Of a stretch of 64,000 nucleotides of DNA, positions 1 to 7,891 are shown one piece after another. The notes under the pieces were generated by a model. The model saw only the letters and a list, made by a program, of their open reading frames with translations, did not search any database and was not told the DNA's origin. The position numbers and the translations under genes are program-made. Location of the stretch: positions 1-64,000 of the forward strand of contig NZ_JAGUQP010000014.1 in NCBI RefSeq assembly GCF_018704065.1. Direction: 5' to 3'. Each line of letters starts with the position of its first letter. Positions within the stretch are counted from its first letter, which is position 1. The DNA comes from Desulfovulcanus ferrireducens (GTDB lineage: Bacteria > Desulfobacterota > Desulfovibrionia > Desulfovibrionales > Desulfonatronovibrionaceae).

Positions 1-100
1 CAATCTAGATCACTTAAATTTGCTTGATAACTCTATCTTATCTGCTCTTTTGGTTAAATTTAAACCGGACACTAGTGAAATTACCTTTACTGATAGAAAC
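1..100 (+). promoter_or_regulatory. Putative CRISPR leader (partial)
   Basis: This AT-rich stretch precedes the first repeat and contains no repeat copy. Spacers in the array are at most 42 bp, so a 100-bp repeat-free stretch means the array starts at 101. The decayed repeat is at the other end, which makes this side the leader end. Transcription would run rightward towards cas1. No promoter is singled out, and the leader may extend left of the window. Confidence 0.55.
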
Positions 101-970
101 AATAGAGATGTACCTTTGAGAAAAAAGGATTGAGACCTTCTTAGTTTAATGAAATAAATTCTTTTCATTTTTAATTGCAATAGAGATGTACCTTTGAGAA
201 AAAAGGATTGAGACGAACGCTTGTACGCTTCAAGATTTTTAGTCCACGCCTGCAATAGAGATGTACCTTTGAGAAAAAAGGATTGAGACTAAGCTCTATT
301 CCATATTTAAAGCTAAGAAAACAAGCAGGTTAATAGAGATGTACCTTTGAGAAAAAAGGATTGAGACCTAATTCTCCATTTTCCCAAGCTTCAATTAATG
401 CTTCAATAGAGATGTACCTTTGAGAAAAAAGGATTGAGACTAATTCGCAAAGTTGCCAAGCTTCTCCTTCTGTAAAAGTTGTAATAGAGATGTACCTTTG
501 AGAAAAAAGGATTGAGACAGATTCTTCCCAAGAGTCCATATTCTCTACGTCTGAGTATGAATAGAGATGTACCTTTGAGAAAAAAGGATTGAGACTAAAG
601 TTTTCCCGTTTTTAAATCTTTAAAATAAAAATAGAGATGTACCTTTGAGAAAAAAGGATTGAGACTCAACTTTATATTTTCTTGATTTTACTTTAATTTT
701 ATCAAAATAGAGATGTACCTTTGAGAAAAAAGGATTGAGACCCCTTTTGTTGGTTTTTAGGTAAAGCAGGACTAGATAAAGAATAGAGATGTACCTTTGA
801 GAAAAAAGGATTGAGACTAACCTTCGTTGGTTGAATATATACAGTAAGTAAGTGATAATAGAGATGTACCTTTGAGAAAAAAGGATTGAGACATCAACAA
901 TATTGCCCTTATCATCAATTTTCTGTCCAACAATTATAGAAATGTACCTTTAGGAAAAAAGGATTGGCGC
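101..970 (+). CRISPR. CRISPR array, 12 repeats (last one degenerate), 11 spacers
   Basis: The 36-bp repeat begins AATAGAGATG and ends GGATTGAGAC. Copies start at 101, 179, 254, 332, 405, 483, 560, 630, 706, 782 and 857, with a mutated terminal copy at 935-970 ending GGATTGGCGC. Spacers are 34-42 bp and AT-rich. The repeat 3' end ATTGAGAC resembles the ATTGAAAC handle common in type I and III systems. This and the decayed right-hand repeat set the orientation as plus strand, leader on the left. The relatively long and variable spacers together with the CARF gene downstream fit a type III-associated array, but no effector gene is in view to settle the type. Confidence 0.97.
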
Positions 971-1105
971 TGGTTCTGAGTGGTGCGAGTTGTGGCCTGA
1001 AAAGTTGTTGTGCAAATGTTTGCCAAACATTGAGTTTTCCCCTGGCTAGATTTTTTTTGCTAAAGTCCCCTTGTTTAGAATTATATTGTGCCAGGGGAGA
1101 AGATA

Positions 1106-2242
1106 ATGTCTGTTGTCTATATAACAAAGCCGGGCGTAAAGGTGCACCTGGAAGCCAAGCACCTAGTGGCGAGGGGTGAAAATTTTCAACAAACCATTTA
1201 CACCTTTAACCTGGAGCGTCTTATTCTGGTTGGCAAGGTTGAAATCACCTATGCTGCTTTATCTCATCTTTTACGTAACAACACTTCTGTTATCTTCCTC
1301 ACCAGACAGGGCAACTATCTTGGTTCTTTAAATGGCTCTGATCCGAAAAATGTTTTCCTGCGCGTGTGTCAGTACGAAAAATTGCAGGACAAAGAGTTTA
1401 AACTCAAAACAGCGCGTTCCATAGTGGCCGGCAAGATTAGGAACATGCGCACATTGGCTATGCGCATGGGCAGGACTTTGCGTTCGGAAGAGTGCTCCGG
1501 CATTGCACAGAATTTGTCTCGTTTTTACACTCTTGTTCAATCTGCTGAAAGTGTGGAATCTTTAAGGGGGCTGGAAGGTCAGGCCACGAAAATTTATTTT
1601 CAGGCCCTGCGTCTGGGTTTTGCAAAAGAACTGGAATTTAAGAAGCGCACCAGGCGACCGCCAACTGATCCGGTCAATGCCTGTTTATCGTTTGGTTATA
1701 CTATTTTGATGAATGTTGTGCTTGGAGCTATTTGTGCGGTGGGGCTTGATCCCGCCCTGGGCAATTTGCATGAATTAAGTTATGGTCGTGTGTCCCTGGC
1801 CCTGGATTTAATGGAAGAGTTTCGCACGCCCATTGTGGATATGACAGTGCTGGCCTGTTTTAATTTGGGTATTTTAAAAAAAGACGATTTCTGGCGCGAT
1901 GAGCCAGAAGTAGCAGAAGATGACTGTGAAAGTGGAAAATGGGTAGAGCAGGTGGATATGCTGGCACCGGAGGAGAGTACACAGGAGCAGGCCCGTGCAT
2001 TGGAGAAAGGAGGGGCAGAAGGGCCTGGGGAGGAGGATGCTGGAGTTGTTGGTGTTTTTTTAAAGAAAGAACCAAAGAAGCGTTTTTTAAACCGTCTGGA
2101 AAAGCGCTTGAGCATGCTTTTACATTATCCCAGGTTAGATAAAAAATTAACCTTGCGCCAGGTGATTGAGCGGCAGGCAGAGCATTATGCTTCCTATGTA
2201 CGGGGTGAGTGTAGTCAATATGAGCCTATTGCGCCCAGGTAG
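1106..2242 (+). CDS. cas1: CRISPR-associated endonuclease Cas1 with an acidic insertion
   Basis: Cas1 is the metal-dependent integrase of the spacer-acquisition complex and acts with Cas2. The N-terminal beta domain (about residues 1-90) is followed by the helical catalytic domain with E157 (in EGQATKIYF), H222 (in LHELSYGR) and the acidic pair D234/E237 in LALDLMEEFR, the expected metal ligands. The 378-aa length exceeds the usual ~330 aa because residues ~264-322 form a Glu/Gly-rich low-complexity insert within the helical domain. The ATG at 1106 is preferred over the in-frame GTG at 1088 because AGGGGAGA lies just upstream of it. The gene begins 135 bp after the last CRISPR repeat and is followed by two cas2 genes. 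Confidence 0.95.
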   Translation: MSVVYITKPGVKVHLEAKHLVARGENFQQTIYTFNLERLILVGKVEITYAALSHLLRNNTSVIFLTRQGNYLGSLNGSDPKNVFLRVCQYEKLQDKEFKLKTARSIVAGKIRNMRTLAMRMGRTLRSEECSGIAQNLSRFYTLVQSAESVESLRGLEGQATKIYFQALRLGFAKELEFKKRTRRPPTDPVNACLSFGYTILMNVVLGAICAVGLDPALGNLHELSYGRVSLALDLMEEFRTPIVDMTVLACFNLGILKKDDFWRDEPEVAEDDCESGKWVEQVDMLAPEESTQEQARALEKGGAEGPGEEDAGVVGVFLKKEPKKRFLNRLEKRLSMLLHYPRLDKKLTLRQVIERQAEHYASYVRGECSQYEPIAPR

Positions 2243-2330
2243 GAGGTTATATGTGTAAAGCCTTCACAGAGCTCACCAAATTCGAAATTCGGATTTAAAC
2301 AATTTTTAAATATCCTGTGAGCTTATTTAT

Positions 2331-2606
2331 ATGTTTGTGGTAGTAACTTATGATATTGCTGATCCCAAGCGGTTAAACCGGGTGCATAGGTTGCTCAAGG
2401 ACTATGGCGTGCCAGTGCAATACTCGGTTTTTGAGTGTGATCTTGATTGGGGAAAAATTGATGAGATGTTGTTGCGATTAAAGGCTGAAATGGACATGGA
2501 TGAAGATGCCCTGCTGGTTTATCCTGTTTGTCAGGAGTGCCGCAGAAAAGTGCAGATTTGCGGACAGGGCGAGATTTGGGTGGACAGAGATTGGTGGATT
2601 TACTGA
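2331..2606 (+). CDS. cas2: CRISPR-associated endoribonuclease Cas2 (first copy)
   Basis: This 91-aa protein has the Cas2 ferredoxin-like fold signature: the N-terminal strand MFVVVTYDIAD carries the conserved Asp, followed by a basic helix (PKRLNRVHRLLKDYG), then VQYSVFECDL, the usual second strand. Cas2 dimers bridge two Cas1 dimers during spacer integration. The C-terminus (CQECRRKVQICGQGE) is longer and more Cys-rich than in the smallest family members. Its stop codon overlaps the start of a second cas2 (TGATG), so the two are translationally coupled. Confidence 0.94.
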   Translation: MFVVVTYDIADPKRLNRVHRLLKDYGVPVQYSVFECDLDWGKIDEMLLRLKAEMDMDEDALLVYPVCQECRRKVQICGQGEIWVDRDWWIY

Positions 2607-2884
2607 TGTGGATACTGGTGATTTACGATATTTGCGATGAAAAGCGTTTAAACAAGGTGGCCAGGCTGATGGAAAGCTATGGTCAGCGCGTGCAACGCTC
2701 TGTTTTTGAGTGTGAACTGGATAAAAACGCTTTGAGACGACTTCAGCAACAACTGGCCAGAATTATTAACAAGGATGAAGATGCAGTCAAATTTTTTCGG
2801 CTGTGTAACAGATGCTGGGAAAAATGTGTTGTCCTGGGACAGTGCGCGCGTGCTTTGCCTTTAAAAGAGATAGAGATTATTTGA
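2606..2884 (+). CDS. cas2: CRISPR-associated endoribonuclease Cas2 (second, divergent copy)
   Basis: This second Cas2 of 92 aa starts MWILVIYDICDEKRL and has the same order of elements as its neighbour: strand with Asp, basic helix, then VQRSVFECEL. The two share the YDI-D--RLN--RL pattern but differ at most other positions, so they are diverged paralogues and not a recent duplication. The start ATG at 2606 overlaps the upstream TGA; an in-frame upstream ATG at 2528 lies inside the first cas2 and is unlikely. Two cas2 genes in tandem could give homo- and heterodimers; which one partners with Cas1 cannot be read from sequence. Confidence 0.93.
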   Translation: MWILVIYDICDEKRLNKVARLMESYGQRVQRSVFECELDKNALRRLQQQLARIINKDEDAVKFFRLCNRCWEKCVVLGQCARALPLKEIEII

Positions 2885-2915
2885 AGTTTATTTTTGATTG
2901 ATATATTAGAAATGG

Positions 2916-4043
2916 ATGCGCAAAATACTCCTTTGCCTTTGCGGTTTGACCCCGCAGGTTATTACCGAGACCATTTATGCCCTTGCAGAACTGCAAAAAC
3001 CGGCTTTTATCCCTGATGAAGTCCATGTTATCACTACAGGCACAGGCAAGATGCTAATCATGGAAAAGCTTTTGCATCCTGAACAGGGACGCTTTTATGC
3101 TTTGTGCCGCGAGTATGGGCTGGGTAATATTCATTTTCATGAGTCCACAGTGCATGTTGTTAGTAGGAACGGAGAAGAGGTTCTTGATCTCAGGGATGAA
3201 CTTGAAAATAACATTACAGCGGATTTTATTCTCAATATAGTGCGTAAGCTTTGCTCTGATCCAGGCAGCCAGGTGCATGCTTCGCTGGCCGGGGGGAGGA
3301 AAACCATGAGTTTTTATCTGGGTATGGCCATGCAGTTTTATGCGCGGCCCCAGGATGAACTTTCTCATGTTCTGGTCAACCCGCCCTTTGAAAATCATCC
3401 AGATTTTTTTTATCCGCCTAAAACGCCCAAGGACTATACTGCCTATGACAGGTCAACCGGCAGACTTTATTCCGTAAACAGCCGCAAAGCAAAAATTGTT
3501 TTGGCCAGGATTCCATTTGTCAGGCTACGTGAGCGTCTTACGGAGATGGATACATCTCCTGTTTCTTTTACGAGAAAAGTAGAGTCTGCCCAGGAGAGCA
3601 TTGCAGGGCAGGAATTGCCCTTGCTGTTGATGGACATCGCATCACTGGAGGTGGAATTCAATGGCCGGAAAACCAAGCTTACGCCTGTGGAGGCAGCCAT
3701 TTATACGCAGCTTATCAAGATCAAAAAAAGATGCAAAAAAAGAGCGCGCTGCAAGCATTGTTTTGAATGCTATATAAATCCCTATGATTTGTCCGTGGAA
3801 GAAATTTTGGCTTTCTTGCGCGAGAGATGGGGAACCTTTTCACCCCGGCTGGACTCGATTCAGAAGCGACTGGAATCCAGGCTTGACCTGCGTGACTGGT
3901 TTTTGCAGAACCGCTCTAGGGTTAATCGAAAAATTAGGGCCATAGATCCGGAAGAGAGAGCTTTGATCAAGGCGGTTGGGTCTTATGGAAACAGGGTATA
4001 TGGCATCGGAATAGAAAGGGAAAGGATAGCGCTGAATGGATAG
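2916..4043 (+). CDS. CARF-domain CRISPR accessory protein (Cas_NE0113/TIGR02584-like, Csm6-type)
   Basis: The N-terminal ~200 residues look like a CARF domain: hydrophobic start MRKILLCLCGLTPQ and the loop SLAGGRKTM (GGRKTM at 126-131), the typical ligand-binding motif for cyclic oligoadenylates in this family. The C-terminal part begins with a Cys cluster (C273, C279, C282, C285), a possible zinc site, then a winged-helix-like segment ending NRKIRAI...YGIGI. I see no HEPN R-x4-6-H motif, so a ring nuclease or regulator role is more likely than a Csm6 RNase. CARF proteins act downstream of Cas10, but no cas10 is visible here. The 3' end overlaps bioB by 8 bp. Family assignment is by motif only. 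Confidence 0.8.
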   Translation: MRKILLCLCGLTPQVITETIYALAELQKPAFIPDEVHVITTGTGKMLIMEKLLHPEQGRFYALCREYGLGNIHFHESTVHVVSRNGEEVLDLRDELENNITADFILNIVRKLCSDPGSQVHASLAGGRKTMSFYLGMAMQFYARPQDELSHVLVNPPFENHPDFFYPPKTPKDYTAYDRSTGRLYSVNSRKAKIVLARIPFVRLRERLTEMDTSPVSFTRKVESAQESIAGQELPLLLMDIASLEVEFNGRKTKLTPVEAAIYTQLIKIKKRCKKRARCKHCFECYINPYDLSVEEILAFLRERWGTFSPRLDSIQKRLESRLDLRDWFLQNRSRVNRKIRAIDPEERALIKAVGSYGNRVYGIGIERERIALNG

Positions 4044-5025
4044 TATGCGTAAACTTTTTTTAGATTTGGCTGAGAAAGCCATCCACCAGGACTTATCTGT
4101 CGGGGAGTTGGAGAGTATTGCCCGGGTTAAAGACGAACATGTTTTTGCTTTAATGGCCGGGGCAGACCTTATCCGGGAACACTTTTTTGGCCGGGGGATT
4201 CATCTGTGCACGATCTGCAATGCCAAGTCCGGGCGTTGTTCTGAAGATTGTCACTTTTGTGCCCAATCAGCTCACTTTGAAACCGATGTTCCTAGTTACC
4301 CATTAAAAGACAGCCAGGAATTAATCTCTTTGGGTCAATCCTTAGCAGAAACAGAAGTGCACAGATACTCTCTTGTTACCTCGGGTAAAGGTTTGTCTGC
4401 CACGGAAATTGATCATATCTGTGACGTATTTAATGAGTTAAAAGGTAAAAATATCCATCTTTGTGCCTCGCTGGGAATTATTCATAAGGATGACCTGACA
4501 AGGCTTAAACAGGCAGGACTTTCCAGGTACCACCACAATTTGGAAACAGCAGAAAGTTTTTTCCCGAGTATTTGTACCACCCACGAGTATGCTCAGCGCA
4601 TTCAGACTATAAAGCAGGCCAAAGAAGCAGGGTTGTCAGTATGCTCGGGCGGGATTTTTGGCCTCGGAGAAAGTGATGCCCAGGTAGTTGAACTTGCAAA
4701 GACACTCAAAAGCCTTGATGTAGATGCAGTACCCGTAAATTTCCTGGTCCCGATTCCTGGCACGCCCCTGGAAAACAAGAGTTATCTCACTCCCTTAAGG
4801 TGTTTAAAGATCATCAGTATCCTGCGTTACGTTTTGCCGGACAAGGAAATAATTATTTGTGGCGGACGGGTGCAGAATCTAAAGGAGCTTCATCCCATGG
4901 TCTTTTTTGCAGGAGCAAGTGGGATCATGACCGGGAACTATCTGACCACTACAGGAAGAACATTAGAAGAAGATCTTCAACTTTTAGAAAATCTTGGTTT
5001 TTCACCGCGCGCAAACATCGGTTGA
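4036..5025 (+). CDS. bioB: Biotin synthase BioB
   Basis: A radical-SAM enzyme that inserts sulfur into dethiobiotin in the last step of biotin synthesis. The CxxxCxxC cluster motif is CSEDCHFC at residues 68-75 within CNAKSGRCSEDCHFCAQS, and YHHNLETA (~167-174) is the family signature. The 329-aa length is normal. ATG 4036 overlaps the end of the CARF gene; an alternative ATG at 4045 (MRKLFLDL) would avoid the overlap. The TGA stop lies in the terminal inverted repeat of a MITE (GGTTGAGCG), so the last codons probably derive from that insertion. The other bio genes converge on it from the minus strand. Confidence 0.96.
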   Translation: MDSMRKLFLDLAEKAIHQDLSVGELESIARVKDEHVFALMAGADLIREHFFGRGIHLCTICNAKSGRCSEDCHFCAQSAHFETDVPSYPLKDSQELISLGQSLAETEVHRYSLVTSGKGLSATEIDHICDVFNELKGKNIHLCASLGIIHKDDLTRLKQAGLSRYHHNLETAESFFPSICTTHEYAQRIQTIKQAKEAGLSVCSGGIFGLGESDAQVVELAKTLKSLDVDAVPVNFLVPIPGTPLENKSYLTPLRCLKIISILRYVLPDKEIIICGGRVQNLKELHPMVFFAGASGIMTGNYLTTTGRTLEEDLQLLENLGFSPRANIG

Positions 5026-5169
5026 GCGATTTTCACCCGATGGGTGAGATTGCCACGGGCAGCTTCGCTGCCCTCGCAATGACAATCTCGCCCCTGTCAT
5101 TGCGAGGAGCGAGCGTGAGCGAAGCGACGAAGCAATCTCAAAGTTTGAACTGCAAAAAAACGCTCAATT
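5022..5169. mobile_element. MITE family A, copy 1
   Basis: Ends TTGAGCGATTTTC and AAAAACGCTCAA form terminal inverted repeats. Inside is a palindromic core, GAGATTGCCACGGGCAG with its partner CATTGCGAG...GCAATCTC. The same element recurs near 8.5, 16.7, 29.2, 31.1, 39.1 and 43.4 kb. It has no ORF. Here it fills the gap between convergent bioB and bioC, supplies the bioB stop codon, and may act as a bidirectional terminator. Confidence 0.8.
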
Positions 5170-5176
5170 TAGGTAC

Positions 5177-5926
5177 CTAGACCCCTCCCCACAAATACAA
5201 AACCACATAGGTTACTGGGATTTTGCCTTCTTCTCCAAAAGTCCTCGTATAGATTTTACAAAAATCCAGATATCTTTTTTTGCTTAAAGCCTTTTTTTGC
5301 CGGGTGTATCTGGCCCCGGTCTTTTTATGGCTTTGCAAAAAGTCCCTGACCGATGGATAGTAAATGGTGTAGGTCTTTTTACAGGTGTCAAAGTTAATGT
5401 TCAGGCGAGAAAAAAAATCTATATATGTTTTGGCCTGGGCAAGGGGATAAACCGAGCCAAATCCAGTAACCTCACTGGCATAGGCTAGCTCCTTAAATGT
5501 TCCCCGGACAAAAAAGGCCAGGGCAAATTGGCCGTTTTTTTTTAAATAAGTAAGATTTTCAGCGATACTTTGTACGCCTTTTTGGTACCATTGCATGGTA
5601 GATGAACTCAAAAGGAGGTCGAACGATCCAGGCTTAAACGGCAGCCTTTCTCCATCTGCCTGGATCTGGACAACATCTCTTTCCTGAATGCCTTTTAGCA
5701 TGGCCAGGGAAAGGTCAACTGCTACGTAATACCTACTTTTTAACCTGCTTTTGGCCGCCTCTGTTAAGAGACCTCCGCCAGCACCGATCTCCAGGATCCA
5801 GCCAAAGTCGTTCCTGTTAAGTAATTCAAGACACTCCTTGGCCACTATTTTTTGTATACGGGCCTCTTGTTTGTAAGTATCTTTTGCCTGATCAAAATAT
5901 TTTTGTATCTGTTTTTGCATAAACAA
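5177..5926 (-). CDS. bioC: Malonyl-ACP O-methyltransferase BioC
   Basis: BioC methylates malonyl-ACP to start the pimeloyl chain in biotin synthesis. The SAM-binding motif ILEIGAGGGLLTEA lies near residue 43, followed by VAVDLSLAMLKG and the post-motif LLLSSSTMQWYQ; the latter with its Trp is characteristic of BioC. The start of about residues 1-10 (KQIQKYFDQAKDTY) matches the BioC N-terminus, and 249 aa is a typical length. It overlaps the upstream bioH-like gene by 35 bp and is third in a bioF, bioH-like, bioC transcription unit. Confidence 0.9.
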   Translation of the reverse strand: MFMQKQIQKYFDQAKDTYKQEARIQKIVAKECLELLNRNDFGWILEIGAGGGLLTEAAKSRLKSRYYVAVDLSLAMLKGIQERDVVQIQADGERLPFKPGSFDLLLSSSTMQWYQKGVQSIAENLTYLKKNGQFALAFFVRGTFKELAYASEVTGFGSVYPLAQAKTYIDFFSRLNINFDTCKKTYTIYYPSVRDFLQSHKKTGARYTRQKKALSKKRYLDFCKIYTRTFGEEGKIPVTYVVLYLWGGV

Positions 5927-6521
5927 GCTGCTTTATTGTTTCTTCAGGAATATAATGCCCGGAGGGGACAACAATAAGTTCTGCCTCTGGTAGAAGAGAG
6001 CTTAGTTGTTTAGTTGCACTTAAAGGAACAATTTTATCCTCCTGGCCATGGATAATGAGGACCTTAGATTTCAACTCAGAGATTTCAAATTTAATTTTTG
6101 AACAAGCCAGAAATTCAAGTCCTTCGATTAGACTTGGTATATCCTCTTCTGGCGCTATATATTGTTCTTTAATGCCGCATTTTTTCCAGAATTTGCTCAC
6201 CACCTTGTGCACGTCTTCTTTTATACCCTGGATCATCCTGTCTAAAACCCATCTGGGAGTGAAAGAAGTAAAGTCTAAAAAAGGGGCCAGCAGGAATACG
6301 TTTTTATTTTTAATTTCACTAAGCTGGTGGAGTAAGATATGTGCGCCAGTGGACCAGGCAATAATGGTTGAACCTTTAAAATTCCGGACATGATTAAGTA
6401 TCTTTTCCGGACTATCCTGGACAAAGGGCAGCAAAGACCGGGTGTTCTGGCTCAAGCGGGGATAAAGAAACGGATACCCAGCCCAACCGGAGATAAACAT
6501 TGAGTCTGTTAATGAGTTCAT
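5892..6521 (-). CDS. Alpha/beta hydrolase, probable pimeloyl-ACP methyl ester esterase (BioH/BioG-like)
   Basis: This 209-aa single-domain hydrolase has the nucleophile elbow AWSTGAH, an acid residue in HGQEDKIVP and the catalytic His in SGHYIPEE. Its place between bioF and bioC points to the esterase that releases pimeloyl-ACP from its methyl ester. Whether it is closest to BioH, BioG or another non-orthologous esterase cannot be decided by eye, so no symbol is given. It starts MNSLTDSMFISGWAG; the second Met (MFISGWAG) is also a possible start. Confidence 0.8.
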   Translation of the reverse strand: MNSLTDSMFISGWAGYPFLYPRLSQNTRSLLPFVQDSPEKILNHVRNFKGSTIIAWSTGAHILLHQLSEIKNKNVFLLAPFLDFTSFTPRWVLDRMIQGIKEDVHKVVSKFWKKCGIKEQYIAPEEDIPSLIEGLEFLACSKIKFEISELKSKVLIIHGQEDKIVPLSATKQLSSLLPEAELIVVPSGHYIPEETIKQLVYAKTDTKIF

Positions 6522-6544
6522 TTTTGAGTTCTGAGTTTTGAGTA

Positions 6545-6628
6545 TGGAGATTCTTCGCCCCGCTTTTGGCGGGATGACTTGCTATACTCGTCATTTTGAA
6601 TAGAGCGTAGCAGGGTGAAGATCTCCCA
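6545..6628. repeat. Short palindromic intergenic repeat (GAGATTCTTCGC / GTCATTTTGA type)
   Basis: Between bioF and the bioH-like gene, GGAGATTCTTCGCCCCGC and TCGTCATTTTGAATAGAG followed by GAAGATCTCC form an inverted pair resembling the internal palindrome of elements at 28.75 and 30.75 kb (CGTCATTCTGAG...AATCTCC). It is non-coding and presumably non-autonomous. Confidence 0.55.
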
Positions 6629-6632
6629 AAGT

Positions 6633-7805
6633 TCACAACTGTTTTTTGAGTTCCTCAAAGCTCCGCACAATTTGCTGCAAGTGTTCTTTTTTAAGATCAA
6701 TGCGCAGGGATAGCCGCAGTCGGGAAGTATTTTGGGGCACAGTGGGAGGGCGAATTGCTGCTACATAAAGGCCTTTTGTCAATAAAAATTCTTTCGCCTT
6801 AAGTGTTGTCTCGATATCACCCAGGATAACAGGGATAATCTGGGACCCGGAGTCGCCCAGATCAAAACCCAGCCGATCAAGCTCAGTGCGCAAATACTTG
6901 CCCATATCCAGTAGTTTCTGACCCTGCTTCGGGTTTTGACTGACCAGGTCTATGGCTGCAAGGTTGGCTCCGATTACACCTGGGGGCAAGGCAGTTGAAT
7001 AAATAAAGGGCCTGCCCGTGGTCGTTATCCAATCTATCCACTCTTTTGCGCCGGCCAGATATGCTCCATACGAGCCCAGGGCCTTGCTGAATGTGCCCAT
7101 GTGTATGTCTATTTCCTTTTCCAGGCCCAAGGCATGGGCCAGGCCTCGCCCCTTGCCAAACACTCCTGTGGCGTGTGCTTCGTCAACCACGATGATAACA
7201 TTAAATTTTTTGGCCAGGGAAACAATCTCTTCCAGCCTGGCCAGGTCTCCGTCCATACTGAAGATTGTATCCGTAATTAAAATTTTTTGTGTAGATGAAG
7301 CATGTTTTTTTAATAAATAATGCAGGTGTTCGATATCATTATGCCGGTAACGGATATGTTTGGCCCGGGAAAGAATAATTCCATCTATGATGCTGGCGTG
7401 ATTTAAGCGGTCTGAAAAGATAATAGTTTTTCTTTGAGTCAAGCTGGTTACAAGGCACAAATTAGCCATGTACCCGGAGCCTATGACCAGGGCTTTTTCC
7501 TGTGTTTTAAACCTGGCAACAGCATCTTCCAGTTCGCAGTACAGGGAAAAATTTCCAGTGACCAGACGTGAAGCCGCCGCGGAAGTACCCCAGTGTTTGG
7601 TGGCCTCGCACGCTGCTTTCTTTAATACTTCTGTCTGACTCAGGCCCAGGTAATTATTAGAGGCCAGGTTGAGTAACCTTTTTCCCTTAAAATCAAGATA
7701 TAGGTCCGCGCCATGATCTATATCAGGAATAGACCGCAGCAGATTTTGCTTTTTTAGGTCGTTAAGGGAAGAGCAAAGTTGTTTGTTTATCTGTTTATTG
7801 TCCAC
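6633..7805 (-). CDS. bioF: 8-amino-7-oxononanoate synthase BioF
   Basis: A PLP-dependent alpha-oxoamine synthase that condenses pimeloyl-ACP with alanine. The motifs are LNLASNNYLGLS near the start, the PLP-contacting VVDEAHATGVFG, and the Schiff-base Lys in HMGTFSKALGSYGA (about residue 240). The 390-aa length fits the family. It is the first gene of the minus-strand bio unit. bioA and bioD are not in the window, so the pathway is completed elsewhere or by non-canonical enzymes. Confidence 0.94.
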   Translation of the reverse strand: MDNKQINKQLCSSLNDLKKQNLLRSIPDIDHGADLYLDFKGKRLLNLASNNYLGLSQTEVLKKAACEATKHWGTSAAASRLVTGNFSLYCELEDAVARFKTQEKALVIGSGYMANLCLVTSLTQRKTIIFSDRLNHASIIDGIILSRAKHIRYRHNDIEHLHYLLKKHASSTQKILITDTIFSMDGDLARLEEIVSLAKKFNVIIVVDEAHATGVFGKGRGLAHALGLEKEIDIHMGTFSKALGSYGAYLAGAKEWIDWITTTGRPFIYSTALPPGVIGANLAAIDLVSQNPKQGQKLLDMGKYLRTELDRLGFDLGDSGSQIIPVILGDIETTLKAKEFLLTKGLYVAAIRPPTVPQNTSRLRLSLRIDLKKEHLQQIVRSFEELKKQL

Positions 7806-7891
7806 TGTTTTGTACTTATTTTTCCACTTTTTTCTTGTTTCCTAGCTAAAATTAAGCTACTAATCGCGGGCTAATAATAAAGGGGAAAGAT

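Noticed and set aside
10-1127. Several short ORFs within and just after the CRISPR array
   Set aside because: They translate the repeat units (SILFSQRYIS-type peptides) and spacers; they have no independent support as genes.
2916-4043. Calling the CARF gene a Csm6 ribonuclease
   Set aside because: The CARF loop is clear, but the HEPN R-x4-6-H motif was not found in the C-terminal part.
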